Source: Myrmaecium sp. VS I D KN 1 (lineage: Eukaryota; Ascomycota; Dothideomycetes; Valsariales; Valsariaceae). Taken from it: a stretch of 64,000 nucleotides of DNA. Position numbers and translations under genes: made by a program. The notes beneath the pieces are model-generated. The model was not told the DNA's origin and searched no databases. It saw only the letters and a list, made by a program, of their open reading frames with translations. Positions 31,647-44,943 of this stretch are shown one piece after another (within the stretch, counting starts at the first letter, position 1; each line of letters starts with the position of its first letter). The DNA lies in assembly GCA_019775845.1 (NCBI GenBank), contig JADQAV010000020.1, positions 372,001-436,000 on the forward strand. Reading direction: 5' to 3'.

Positions 31647-31783
31647 NNNNNNNNNNNNNNNNNNNNNNNNNNNNNNNNNNNNNNNNNNNNNNNNNNNNNN
31701 NNNNNNNNNNNNNNNNNNNNNNNNNNNNNNNNNNNNNNNNNNNNNNNNNNNNNNNNNNNNNNNNNNNNNNNNNNNNNNNNNNN
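31647..31783. other. assembly gap, 137 Ns
   Basis: Run of N. The true size may differ from 137; the flanks are repeat sequence, a common reason for assembly breaks. Confidence 1.
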
Positions 31784-31996
31784 GGATAGTTTTACTACGC
31801 GGCCGCCCTTTAGTATTAATAGGGTAGCTAGTATAGCTTTTACTTTATTAAGACCTAATACTTTTAATTATTAGTATAGTATATTACTTAGGATTTAAGA
31901 GATTTTATAAGTTCTTAATAGTTCCGGATATTTTCTAAAGATATTAATAGTTATAAATACTACTAGATATTCTAGCTCTCCGAGATATAGCGTTCC

Positions 31997-32403
31997 TGTC
32001 AAAACTAAGGCATTATAATATGGTTATAATATATCAAAACCACCAAATAAAGGCATTACAAGATGCCTGTAATACTAGGAACTGAGGCAAAGAACCAGCT
32101 GATTAGGAATCAAGCGGGGCCTAGGATTGGATAATCTGGAATCAACTAAAGCCTAGACTTAGATGGTTTAGAATCAACTAAGGCCCAGACTTAGATGATT
32201 TGGAATCAACCAAGGCCCAGACTTAGATAATTTGTAATTAACTAAGGCCTAGACTCAGGCCTAGAACTAGCTAACTAGTTCTACTAAGTTGATTTTATTA
32301 CCTAGTTCTTTGCCTGAGTTCCTGGCATTATAGGCATCTTATAATGCCTTTATTTAGTAATTTTGATGCATTATAACTATATTATAATACCTTAGTTTTG
32401 ACA
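31997..32403. mobile_element. F-family repeat, copy 1, with about 100-bp inverted ends
   Basis: The sequence begins TGTCAAAACTAAGGCATTAT and ends in the reverse complement of nearly the same text; similarity between the ends reaches about 100 bp. Within it, AACTAAGGCCCAGACTTAGAT-type units of about 33 bp repeat several times. No target duplication was identified. The left 285 bp recurs at 33,288 and 63,100. It may be a TIR element, or an LTR fragment with an inverted partial copy. It keeps many TG and CA dinucleotides, so it is less RIP-altered than its surroundings. Confidence 0.7.
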
Positions 32404-32429
32404 CACCCCTTAAGATTTATATTATAGGT

Positions 32430-32685
32430 TATCAGTGATTATAATCTTATAATAGTGATTATCTATCTATTTCTTTTTATAATAGTAATTACTAATCTAT
32501 TATAATCTTATAATAGCGCTTATTTATCTGTTTCTTTTTATAATAGCGATTGTTTGTCTGTTACTTTTATAATAGCGATTATTTATCAATTATTATCTTT
32601 TAACAGCGATTATTTATCTGTTTTTGTAATAGTAATTATTTATCTATTATAATTTTTATAACAGCAATTATTTATCTATTATGCT
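32430..32685. repeat. degenerate tandem repeat, unit about 27-40 bp
   Basis: Repeats of the type TTTATAATAGCGATTATTTA followed by TCTGTTT-like spacers, roughly seven to nine units of uneven length. AT-rich and non-coding. Confidence 0.7.
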
Positions 32686-32689
32686 TATT

Positions 32690-33287
32690 CCCAGATAGCT
32701 TATGAATCTTTTAGTTTTTAATTTATCCAGCCTTTTATAAATAGATTAACTGTTTGTTCTGCCGTTAGAATATATTTTAGGCTTATAAAACCTAATATTA
32801 GGTGATCTCTGACCATATAATATTATATATTTATATATTTAGATCTAGCGTGATATTCAGGGTTTTTTACTAATTTAATAGCTGATTGGCTATCAGTTAA
32901 TAATATACTATTATTACTATTTTTATATAGGTCTAGTTATTCAAGTAAACTAACTAGCTATATATATTCTTTTATAGCCTCTTTTAATGCTATATATTCG
33001 GCTTTATAGCTTGATACGACTACTGACTTTCATAGGGTGCTAGACTAGCTTATTAGGCATTTTTTAGTTGAATCTAGTTTGGTAATTTAATTTGATTTTA
33101 TTACTAAGTAATACTAAACCGGCTATTTCCTATTAACTAGGTATAGATACTGGTAGATAGTAGAGATTATCTTTATTATATCCCCTAGTAATAATTGCCT
33201 TTTCCTTATAGATATATAAGGATTTTCAATCAATCTTAATTTTTAAAGCCTTTATTTTAGGTAAGGATTCCTAGGCTTATTAGGTAT
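32690..33287 (-). mobile_element. copia (Ty1-type) retrotransposon fragment, RNase H end
   Basis: On the minus strand this stretch resembles the RNase H and C-terminal end of copia polyproteins, with an EAEY-type segment and the conserved NPEYHARSKYI-like region in the usual order. It is a fossil fragment of roughly 600 bp, broken, with no other copia domains seen in the window. It lies between F-family copies 1 and 2, which could be its LTR remnants, but orientation does not settle this. Confidence 0.65.
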
Positions 33288-33731
33288 TATCAAAACTAAG
33301 GCATTATAATATGGTTATAATACATCAAAAACCACTAAATAAAGGCATTATAAGATGCCTGTAATACCAGGAACTAAGGTAAAGAACCAGCTGATTGGGA
33401 ATCAAGCGGGGCCCAGAATTAGATAATTTAGAATTAACCAAAGCCTAGACTTAGGTCTAGAACTAGCTAACTGGTTCTACTAAGTTGATTTTGAATTAAT
33501 AAAAAACTCTATAAAAAACTAGAAGCCTAGCTTTTATACTAGGGGCTTAGCATTACCGCAGGGAAGGTCTATAAATAAGGCCTACCTATCTATATCTAGA
33601 AAACCATCTAAGTGATCCAGATAACCACTAGGATAATAAAACAGACTAGGGCTGATTTATTACCTGCAAAATACTCCTCTAAAATCTTTTATAATACCTT
33701 ATATAATTAGTCAGCTATATCCTGTTTAATA
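33288..33731 (+). repeat. F-family repeat, copy 2 (possible LTR)
   Basis: The first 200-odd bases match copy 1; it then continues with about 190 bp shared with copy 3 at 63,100, including a TATAAATA box-like stretch and the ending CCTGTTTAATA. Copy 2 has about 100 bp absent from copy 3. Same orientation as copy 3, hence a possible LTR pair of an outer, older element. Confidence 0.6.
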
Positions 33732-33994
33732 ATATATAAGGGGCTTTTACTAAGTATAATTTACTTCTCTTATCTATATTATTAATTCTTAGTTAAGTCC
33801 TTTCCCGGTCTTAGTCGAGTTTTAGCGGAAGATACTTTATTGTATAGTTAATAATTATCTACTGGGAGAATAAGGAGATATAAGCGCGCTCGAGGTTTTT
33901 AATTAAGTAGTAGATAGGGGTCTTTTCTCTTAAATTACCTTAAAAGTCCGATACTATAGCTTAAGCCAGAACCTAATATATATAAGGCTTTTAC

Positions 33995-35332
33995 TAGGTT
34001 GGCCCATTTAGCACTAAATACTAACTAAACAGGGTCCCTACTAACTAAAAAAAGAACATATCCTAAAAATAGGGGGGGCCCACTAACTAGAAACTAGCTA
34101 AACAGGGTCCCTACTAACTAAAAAAACCCCGAAAAACCTAAAAAATCTATTTATAGGAGCTTAGTTTCCTACTTTAAAAATCCTAAAAAATCTATTTAAT
34201 TAAGATTTAGAAAAGCTAAATTAGTATAGCCTAGCTATCTAGGTATTTATTTAGATTTTTCTAGATTTTTTTAGATTTCTCTAGATTTTTTTTAGTATTT
34301 CTTTTTTCCTTAGAAAAAAAAATATTTATAAATACTAAACTTTTATAACTTTTATAGATTTTAGAAATACTAATAAATATAATACTATTCTTTTATATTT
34401 TTATCTATTTTATTTAAAAAGTCAGTTAGTTTTTCTGGGCTCTTTAGAAAGTATCCTACCTTAACTATAGAAATTTTATAAAAGATAAGATTACTAATTA
34501 AAAATCTTCTAACTTTTTAATCCTTAAATAAAAAAAGGTTAAAAAAATACTATAAAGATTTTTAGGTATCTAGATCTCTATCCTAAAATATAGAGTCTAT
34601 ATAATAAGTATAGATTCTATAATTAATTTATTTAGTTTAAAACTCTGGGGTTTTCCCCCCTCTCGCTTAAAATCTAAGAATAGAAATACTAAATCTCTAA
34701 TAACTTTTTTTAGCCGCGCTTAAGTTCTTTAAACTCCCCGCCTCTCGCTCAAAATCTTCCTACCTCGCTTAGAATATTCTTATAATATTCTTAAAAAATT
34801 AATAACCTTTCTTAGCCGCGCTTTAATTCTTTTATAATTAGTATATAGATACTAGATATTCACTATTATAATATAGTAGATCTATATTACTACCCTATAC
34901 GAAACGAATTTCTAATTTATTTATTTAGATTTAATACTGAGGATTTTACCTTAGCACCCCCGCCTACGCTTATATATTAGTACTTAAAATAGCGATTAAA
35001 AAATTAGAAATACTATTAAAATAAGAAGGATAAAGTAACTTAGATATATATCTATAAATATAAGAAAGATAAAGGATAAAAATAAATTAAAAAGATAAAA
35101 AGATAATAAAAAGATAATAAAAAGATAATAAAAAGATAATAAAAAGATAATAAAAAGATAATAAAAAGATAATAAAAAGATAATAAAAAGATAATAAAAA
35201 GATAATAAAAAAATAGAGAAAAAGGCCTAAAAAAATCCAAAAAATCCAAAAAAAACGGTAAAAATCCGGGGTTATTAGAAATATATCGGAAAAACTTTTA
35301 GTAGCTAAAACTCGACCCGTACTAAAGCCTAG
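33995..35332 (+). mobile_element. E-family hAT-like TIR element E2, left part
   Basis: The left end TAGGTTGGCCCATTTAG pairs with the right end at 53,458, whose complement reads TAAGGTAGCCTATTTAG. Flanking 8-mers GCTTTTAC (33,987-33,994) and GCCTTTAT (53,459-53,466) are a target duplication differing only by C/T changes. The element is about 1.44 kb without the 18-kb insertion (element C) that splits it at 35,332/53,353. The left end holds a duplicated CTAAACAGGGTCCCTACTAA. The rest is AT-rich, non-coding, and homologous over about 1.2 kb to E1 at 55,641. Confidence 0.8.
35101..35210. repeat. 11-bp tandem array, 10 copies
   Basis: Ten near-perfect copies of AGATAATAAAA inside element E2. The 65-codon frame crossing it on the minus strand is an artefact of the repeat. 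E1 lacks the array. Confidence 0.95.
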
Positions 35333-35727
35333 TAAAGGAGGGTCGGTTAGTAAGTCCGTATCCAGTAGGCCCTGTCCTAAGGATATAGAGGAGTATAAGT
35401 TCCTTAGGACTTTAGGGAGGTAGTTCCTAGAAGAAGAAGGAATATAAGAAAGAGACTTAGGTTCTATCTTATAGATTAAAGAGGCTAAGGATAGAATATA
35501 AAAAATCTTAAAAAATAAAGATATATAGATTTATAATAATATTAACCCTAAATAAAGAGTTACTCTCTTTATATCCTCTTATTATCCTATTCTTTTTAGG
35601 GTCTCTCTTTATCTATTTATAATCTATACTATTCTTAGGGGTAGATATCTCCTAGATAGCACCCTTTTTAAGAATAAATAGCTTTTTCTAGGCGGTAGGA
35701 TCTAAGGATACTTCTAATTCTATTATA
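35333..35727 (-). repeat. LTR of element C, left (3' in element sense)
   Basis: Starts TAAAGGAGGGTCGG; pairs at full length (395 bp) with the copy at 52,958. Confidence 0.85.
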
Positions 35728-38700
35728 CTTACTCTCTCTCTTCTAAGCTATTTATCTTAAATAAATAATATATTTTTCTTTTAATTTTAGAGCTTTATTT
35801 CTTCTATCCGTCTAGGACTTTTCCTATTATATTTTCTACCTCTTATTTACTTTCTTTTATAGCTTTAACTTCTTTCTTTATCTTCTACTTATTATTATTA
35901 CTCGCTTTTTTATTCTTCTCTATTCTTTTTATTATTCCTTATTAGCCGCTCCTACTATACTCCCTCCTAGTAGAACTCTTTTCCTTACTTCTTATTCTAG
36001 TAACTCTACTTACCCGGCCTTATAATAGCTTTACTAAACGTTCGGTTCTTAGACTACTATAGTCGCCTTATTAATCTTAATAAGTTCCTCTATTTCTTCT
36101 ACTTTACTAGCTATTCTTAGTAACTTTTTATTCTTCTAGAGTTTTTTTTAACCGCTCCTAGTTTAGCCCTAATTACTTAAACGTGCCTTTAGGCGAAGCG
36201 TCTTTATATTATATTATTATCTCCTATACCTAATATATACTTATTAGAAGCCTCTTCTTTAATCTTTACTAGCCTATCTTATAACCGCTAGGAGTACTAG
36301 GTTTTATTAAGAGTAACTAATAAATATCTTTATCTCGCAGCCTTCCGGCTAGCTTTTAACTTATATAACCCTATTTATTTTATTCTACCCGCCTAGTCTA
36401 TTAAAGCCTTTAGTATAACTCCCCCTACTATAGCCTTAAAACCGGATATTATTTTAGTATATCTATTTATTAGGGATAACCCAGAATCTTATTTAGGATA
36501 TATTAGGGTTTTTAAGAACCGCTATTAGTTACTCGTTCGCCTAGTTAGAAAGTTAGCGGTAACTCCTTTATATAACTTTTATATAAGGTTCTATTTATCC
36601 TGTTTTATAAGTCTCTTTCTATTTTATTTAATTTCTTATAATCCTAGTTCTTTTAGCGCTAATTAGTTTAGCGTTTTTAGCTAGTCTAGGAAGATAAAGC
36701 TACTTTTACTCCCACTCTCGCTATCTCTTATAAGAGAAATAAATTAGTATTAAAAGTAATAGAGCCTTCCGGCTTTAAGAGGAAAGTTCCGGAAGTTATT
36801 ATACTCTAGATTAGTTACCGCCCGGCTTCTTAAGGAGGTTCTAAGGCCTACGTAAGATTAGCTAAATAAGTAGACGTATTAAAAGAAGTAGTATAAATAT
36901 AGACTAAATAAGTTACTTTATTTTTCTATATTATAAACTCGTTCGCCTAAATCTTCTATATTTATAATATACTTCTATAAGCTCTTTATTACGCTTATTT
37001 TATCTGTAGTTTTACTTATATACTTTTAGATATATTTAGGGCTCCTCCTTAGTTTCCTAAATTTCTTAGTATTATATAGGTTACGGTCTTTTCTTAGTCT
37101 TTAAGAGTTCTTAAGATATACTATACCTTTATAAATACTTGGGCTTTTTATCCTTTTTTCTCTTCTTTTTATTTCTATTCTTAGGATATTTTATTATCTT
37201 TAATATTTTAAATCTAAGCCTTTCTCCCTACCGTTCTTCCTCCTTAAGTTATAAAGTTTTTTATATTCTACTTACTTCTTTTAAGCTCTTTATTCTTATT
37301 TTATAGTCTAGGGGGCCTACTCCTTAGTTAATTTTCTTAATTCTTCTTTATAACTTCTTATCCGCTCTTAGCTTCTTCTAAGTTCCCTAATATTTTTATA
37401 TAATATACTACTCTTCCTAGATATTTTCCTAGGCTTATATACTTATTAAGTAGATTAATTATTTATTTATTATTAGCGGCTACCCTTACCGTCTTAATAT
37501 TCCTTCTTTTACCCTTAATTATCCTCCTCTTCTTCTACTTTAATTATATCTTTATTAACTTTTCTAATTTCTTCCTCCTCTTCTTTTATACTACTTTATT
37601 ATTACCTTATTTTTATTTTATTACTTCTCTGTTATCTACCCGCCTTTTAACGTTTCTTATATTTCTTTAACGGCACGTATTATATTTCTACTTCTTAATA
37701 TACTTTCTTAAACTCTAAATAGATATATTATAAGTAGTATCCTTTCTTATACGCCTTTAAATAGTCGCTTTATAGCTTTAATAAATCTTCTTACTTCCTT
37801 TTCCTTAATTAGGATTTTATTTTACTCTTATTATATATAGCCGCCTCTTCCGTCGCTCCTTAGACTTCTAAAGTTCCTCTTTATAAGTTTCTTTACTTTT
37901 CTTCTTTTACTTAATATTTTATTTAATCTTTTTCGCTCCTAGCTCCCTTTCTAGTCTTTTTTAAGCCTATAACTACTTCTTTTATTATTTTAAGGTCTAC
38001 CGCTACCTCTCTTATTATCTTTTAAGCTAGAGAAATATTACTAAATAAGTTTCCTCCTACTTTTTTCTTTATTTTATATTCTAGCTAACTTCCTTTTACT
38101 TCTAATATTCTTTCTATTCTTTTTTTAGGCTACTAGAGTTATCCCGGTTAATCTTATAATAGAGTCTAATTTTAATAATATAATAATAGACTTATTATAC
38201 CTTAGGGCGCGCTCTTTTTATCCTCTTATTAATATCTTATATATATCTAAGGGCGAAATCCGCCCGCTTACCTTAACTAAATAAACCTATATAAATAGTT
38301 ATACTACTCTCGTCCTAAGCTAGCTATATTAGTATACTTAGCTCCTTCTATAAATAGACTTCTCTTTAGGTAGTAAAAACGTATATATTTAGCTACGAGA
38401 AATATTATTAATAATTACTCCTAATCTTAAGGTAGACTAGCGCTAAGAGGATTATACTTAATACTCTTAGGATTTAACTCGCTACTATTAAGTTATTATT
38501 AGCGCTTAGGGTACCGTTATCGCGTTTTAGAAGTATACTTAGTATATATATAATAATAAGCTTTACTTAATAGGTATCCTTATATTTTCTTATCTTATTT
38601 ATTCTAATCCTAACTTTCCTAGTTTATATTATACTAGGAATTTAACTTTTTCTATTAGCCTTTATACCTCCCCTACTAGGTCTCTATCTTATCTAATAAT

Positions 38701-39513
38701 TATAACGAACTTATACGTATTTATTTAGAGGTAATCTCTAATATAAATATAATTCGAGATAATAACTAAGAACTACTCTAGTACTTAAATAAATAATTCT
38801 AAGAGTTAGTAAACCTCCGGAGGGAGGTTAAGCGCCTTTATAATATAGCTTCCTCTCCTACCCCCGAGGTCGACCCTAACTATATATAGATAGAGGATAG
38901 TAATAAATAGGTAGTATAGTAATCCCTTATTTCTTAAAGAGTCTTACTTAGGCTTTTAATTTACTTTCTTAGTTCTAGCTTTTATAGTATTTCTTTATCT
39001 TTACTAAGATAATAATATTATATTACTTTAAGTAGTAAATTAGTCTAGTAATTTTTATAATTTAGCTTTATTTTAACTTTTTACTAGTCCTTAGGTAGGG
39101 AACCTCCGGATTCTATTCTTTTTTTCTTTTTTTTTCTTTTTCTTTTTCTTTTCCTTTCCCTACTATTCTAGGGACTTTTAGGTATTTTACTATTCTAGAT
39201 TTTAGGAATATAATCTACTTTCTTCTTCTTCTAGTCTTTTTTTATTTTTTAGGTCTTCTTTTATTCTCTACTATTCCCGCTGAAACCCTTGTTAATCCTT
39301 CTTTATAATTCCTCTATTTTTTATTAAACCTCCTTTCTTCTTCTCCCCTCTCTTTACTACTTTTTAGGAATTACTACTACTAGCTTTTAGCCTACGGGAA
39401 TATCTATAGCGGATATTAACTCTTTATTAGTTCCTTCTTACTTTTCTCTTTTACTCGGACTTCTTTATCTTCCTTACTACTTTTCTCCCTAGGATAGAAC
39501 ATTTTTAGCCTTC

Positions 39514-39724
39514 TATAAGGCTCAGGGAGCCTTAGGACTAGACAGAGTATAGATACCTTAAGTATAATACTAGAGGTATATAAATAAGCTATAAGTAAGT
39601 ATAGACGTATAAGTATATTAGGGGAAGCTAGAAAAGGAATAACTTATTAAGATTAGTTTATATATTAAAAGTAATACTACTCTATTAATACTTAATTATA
39701 TTAGTTATTAATTATTTCCTAATA
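39514..39724 (+). repeat. 5' LTR of copy A
   Basis: 211 bp, starting TATAAGGCT and ending CCTAATA; TG and CA ends read TA after RIP. Confidence 0.88.
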
Positions 39725-42700
39725 ATTCTAATCCTCTAACTATATAACGGGAAGCAGCCTAGCTATATATTTAATATAGGCTATACGGCGTAATAAGCTT
39801 AGCGCCTCTTAAACCTAGGGGCGAATCTATACCCTCTAACTAGAAAAGAGAATTAGTAGAAGTAAGGGCGATATATATCCTAGATACTATTATATAGAGA
39901 TTTAGAGATCCTAGCTATTTATTAAAGAAGATAATACTAAGTAATAAGAGTTATAAGTACTTAAGAAATATATTTAAAAATTATAATTAGAAGAGAAAGG
40001 CCCTTCTAGAGTAATAATAGAAATAGCTTAATAATTAGATTAACTAGTTATAAAAAGACCTTATTAGCCGCGTCCCGTAGACTAGGCGCGCCCTTAATAA
40101 TAGCGAATTATAGGTAGGTAATAATTAAAAAGTAGTAACCTTAGCCTTAATTAAAAGAAGCTTTATTAGCGAGGTATATATAACCTATAAGTATCTTAAG
40201 GTTAAAGACTTTAAACCCTATTATAGGAGGAACGTTAGAGAGTATACTAAATAGGTTTAATCGGTAAAGATATCCTTCTAAATTAGCTCTAAGATATACT
40301 TCTTAGAGGAGTTAAAAATCTTATAAGTAATATAATTCCTCGAGGTTACCCCGCGAGATATATAATATTTAAAAGTAAAGAGCTAGGATAGCTATATTAT
40401 TATAAGATATATATTTATAAGATTTATAAAATTCCTATTAAACCTCGTAGAGGATCTAGTAAGTAGGGAACTTTTAATCTTCTAAGCGTATATAGATATA
40501 AGGTAGAAAGAAGACTAAATAGTTTAAACGTTTATAAACTCTTTTATCTATTTAGAAAGCTAACTACTAGAAGTATACTTAGAGTATTAGAAGTATATAT
40601 ACTTCTTTATTAAGCTGAATCCTAAGTTAAGGGAGGTCTTAATAAACTATTAAGCCTTACTTATAATAAGAGACGCTCTTATAGCCCTTATATAATATTT
40701 AAAAGAAAAAAGTAAGAGCCTCTAAAGAACCTAAGAATTCCCGGATATAGGGTTTATATATAAGTAGAGTAACTATAACGCCGGTAGTATATAAATAAAC
40801 TAAAAATTAAGAAAAACCTAAGCTACTTAAGTTTATATATTATAACTACTAAGGAAAGAGGTATTTAATAAAGAACTATATCCGGCCTAAGAGGAGTCCC
40901 TTAAGTAGAAGTAACTAGATACTCCTAAATACGGTAAAAGCTACTTAGAAGGGAAAAGTTAATATATTAGTAATAATACCTTAGCGCGGACGTAGAGAGT
41001 AGTAGAGGCGAGTATATTTATTAAGATATATATAAAGATCTTATAAGGCTAATAATAAACTAAGATAAGTATACTGATTAATAGTAGCGCTAAGGTAAAT
41101 ATTATTAACTAGGTATATATATATAAACTAGAGTCTAAGCCTACTACGGCTAAGCTACTTAAGTTATTAGTAATTACTAGTAAAGGAATCTATTACTATA
41201 ATATATATAAGTTACGCTTATACCTTAATAATAATCTAAGTATAGTACGGGAGATTATTAGGTTATTTTATAGAATTAATAAAGATCTTAAGGTAAAAAT
41301 ACTACTAGTTCTTAGTATATTCATCCTAGAGTAGAAGTAAGTTATTATTAATTTAAATATAAAATAATAGAGCCTTAGCTTTCTATCCTTCTAAATATCT
41401 AGTCTAGGGGCTTTTACTAAGTCTCTTAAGAAAGAAGAAGGTATATATACCTTAGTCTACTTAAAGGTTACTTTAGGATAAGGAATAGTACGCCTCTAAG
41501 GCGTCGGTATTAAGATAAATATAGTAAACTTAAGGAGTAACGGCGCCCCGCTAGTAATTAAGATCTCTTTTAAGTATTTAAAGTATATAAATATCTTCTT
41601 AGAGAAAGAAGCGGATAAACTACTATTTTATAAAAATACTAATTATATAATTAACCTAGAAAAGAGTAAGGAACTATCTTATAGCCTCTTATATAGCTTC
41701 TTAAGGAGGGAGCTTATAGAACTCTAGCGCTACTTTAGCGAAGTAATAAAGAAGGGCTAAATTAAAGAGTTTACTAGCTTAACTAGCGCTCCTATCCTAT
41801 TTATACTAAAAAGAATAATAGTTTATAACTTTATATAGACTACTATAGCCTTAATAAAGTAACTAAAAAGAACTACTATTTCCTACTCCTAATTTTAGAG
41901 ATTTTAAATCGCCTATATAGCGCTAGCGTTTTTACTAAGCTTAACCTATATAATATATATTATAGTATCCGAATTAAGGAAGAGAATAAGTAGAAAATAG
42001 CCTTTTAAACCTAGTATAGCTATTTTAAGTATATAGTAATACCCTTCGGCCCTATAAACGCTCCGGTAATATTCTAAGTATATATTAAAAAGGCCTTAGT
42101 AGGCCTAATAGATATTATTTATATAATATATTTAGACGATATCCTAATCTTCTTTAAAAAGGAAGAGGAGTATATAAGATATATATTATAAGTACTTAAG
42201 CGCTTACGATAGTATTAGTTCTACGCTAAACTAAGTAAATATAAGTTTTTTAATAAAAGAAGTAGAATTCCTAGGGTTTATTATTAGTACTAATAGTATA
42301 TCGATAGATCCTTATAAGGTAGACGTAATTATAGCGTAATAAGAACCCGCCTTATATAAGAATCTATAGATCTTTCTAAGATTCGCTAACTTTTATCGTT
42401 AATTTATCTACTAATACTTTTATATAGCAGTACCCTTAATAGCTATACTAAAAGGTAGTAAGAATAGTACTAAAATAGGTATATTTATACTAATTTAGGA
42501 CCTACGAGACGTATTTAAGAAGCTAGTAAAATATTTTATAAGCGTACCCGTCCTTAACTACTTTAACTCTAAGAAAAAGATTAGGCTTAAAATAGATATA
42601 TTTAAATTCGTAATTATAAGTATCCTCTCGTAATAAGATATTAAGAGCTAATAGTACCTAGTAGCCTACTAGTTAAGGAAGCTTAAAGATATAGAAGTAA

Positions 42701-44871
42701 ACTATAAAACTTATAACTAAGAGCTACTTATAATTATAGTAACTTTTAAATACTAGTATTACTCCCTTAATAGTAGCTAATACCCTATCTAGGTAATTAT
42801 TAATTACGATAACCTTAAGGGATTTATAAGTATAAAGTAACTAAATAGTAGGTAAGCCTGATAGGTAATACTATTTATAAAATATAACTTTACTATTAAA
42901 TACTAAGCGGGAAAACTAAACCCTACTAATAGGCTACTTAAGCGCCCTAACTATTTTATAGATAGTATAATAGAGGCTATAAGCCTACTACTAATACTAT
43001 ATAATAAACTTAGCTTTATAAGTAATACGCCTATCGAGGCGCTTATAATTTATACGAGGAATAATATAAAAGAGTAGAGCTTATATATTACTCTAAGAGT
43101 AGTAGTAAGGAGAGTAATTAAAAAGGATAACCCCCTAAGAGAGGAAATACTAAAGAGTATTAAAGACCTTATTAAGAGGGCCTAAGAGGTAGAAAAGTAA
43201 TAGTCTAGTAAGACTAATATAGAATATTAAGGCCTAGGTTAAATATAGGATAGTAAAGGCGTCTAGTACTACTAATATAACCTATATATACTTAGAGAGC
43301 TTATAGTACGCGTAGAACTCCTAAAGAAATATTATAATAACTTATAAGTAGGCTACTTTAGAGTAGCTAAGATTAAAAAACTTTTAAATAAGTACTACTA
43401 CTAGCCTATACTTATAAGCGATATAAAAGAATATATAAATATATACTAAGAATACTAACGCGTTAAGAATCCTTATTAGAAACTAACTAGCGAACTATAA
43501 CTACTACTTCTACTATAGAGACTATAGTAGAAGATTATAATAGATTTTATAACTAATCTACCGCTTAGTAAGTATAACGGCTGTATTTTCGATACGATCC
43601 TTATTATAGTTAACCGCTATATTAAGATAGCTTTATACTTTCTAATTATTAAGAAGGTAAGGGTAGCCGAGCTATTAGCTATATTAGAAGAAGAACTATT
43701 TATATAGTTTAGTATACCTAAAGGTATTATTAGTAATAGAGGATTAATTTTTATAAGTAAGTACTAATTATATTTCTACTATTTATATATAGTACGCTAG
43801 CGCCTTAGTACTATATTCTACCTATAAACGGATAGTTAAATAGAACGGTAAAATTAAAGACTAGAGTACTACCTTAGAATATACTATAAGTAGTAATAAG
43901 ATAACTAGGCAGACCTACTTTACTTAATAAAGTTTATATATAATAATATTATATATAGTATAACTAAGATAACGCTATTTCGCGCGCTTTATAGCTTTAA
44001 CCCGGCTTTATTATAAGACGCTATAGGTAGCGTCCTAGAGAAAGAGGTACTAGAAGTATAGGAAAGACTTTATATAATTAAGAAAAAAAAGAAGTAGCTA
44101 AAAAGGTACTTTTAAAATATAATAAACTTATAGGCGAAATACTATAATAAGAAGTATATACTTAGAACTTTTAAAATTAGCGAGAAAATATAACTATCTA
44201 TAAAGGACCTACGCCTATATCTACCTAGTAAGAAGCTAGTAATATAGTAGATAGGCTCCTTTTAAGTAGAAGATATAATTAGTAAATAAGCTTATAAACT
44301 AGCCTTATTATTATAGTACTAACGCCTATAGCTAGTATTTAATATTTAAAAGCTAAAGTTATATAAAACTAAGCTAGATATACCTAAGGTATAAGAGCTA
44401 CCCGGGCTAAAGCTAATAGATAATAAGGGAGACTACTACTATAAGGTAGAAGAAATTATTAAGGTAATAAGTAGGAGCCCTAATAAGAAATACCTTATTA
44501 AATAGAAGGGGTATCTAGACTAATATAACTAATAAGTTCCTAAGGAAGACTTAGAAGGGGCTAGGGAGCTTAAGGAGGAATTTAATATATAAATAAGGAC
44601 TAGTTATAAAGTATAAAGGAAGTAAGTAAGGAGTAGAGAAGTCTTATTTAGAAAGCTCTAGAAGGAGGTACTATAGCTATACTAGTAATAAGTAACTAGT
44701 ACGCCGGCTATATATATATATAAAGCGAAGAGTAGCTTAAATATAAAGTAGTTAAAGAAGTAATTAGAGTAGAGTAACTACTATAAAGTAGCTACTATAT
44801 AAAGAACTACTATATAGAGAAGAATAAACTATATTACTAAAACTTAACTATAGGCGCGACTACTATAACCG

Positions 44872-44943
44872 CTATAACTACTATAACTACTATAACTACT
44901 ATAACTACTATAACTACTATAACTACTATAACTACTATAGCTA
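44872..44943. repeat. 9-bp tandem array, 8 copies
   Basis: Seven exact and one variant copy of CTATAACTA in the 3' non-coding part of copy A. The corresponding part of copy B (about 55.5 kb) has no comparable array, so expansion followed divergence. Confidence 0.92.

Noticed and set aside
31784-31996. Continuation of the E-family element after the gap
   Set aside because: The sequence after the Ns does not resemble the interior or right end of E1 or E2.
35101-35210. CRISPR-like array
   Set aside because: The units are contiguous 11-mers without spacers, inside a eukaryotic transposon.
35052-35249. 65-codon frame rich in Phe/Leu/Tyr
   Set aside because: It is the translation of the 11-bp tandem array.
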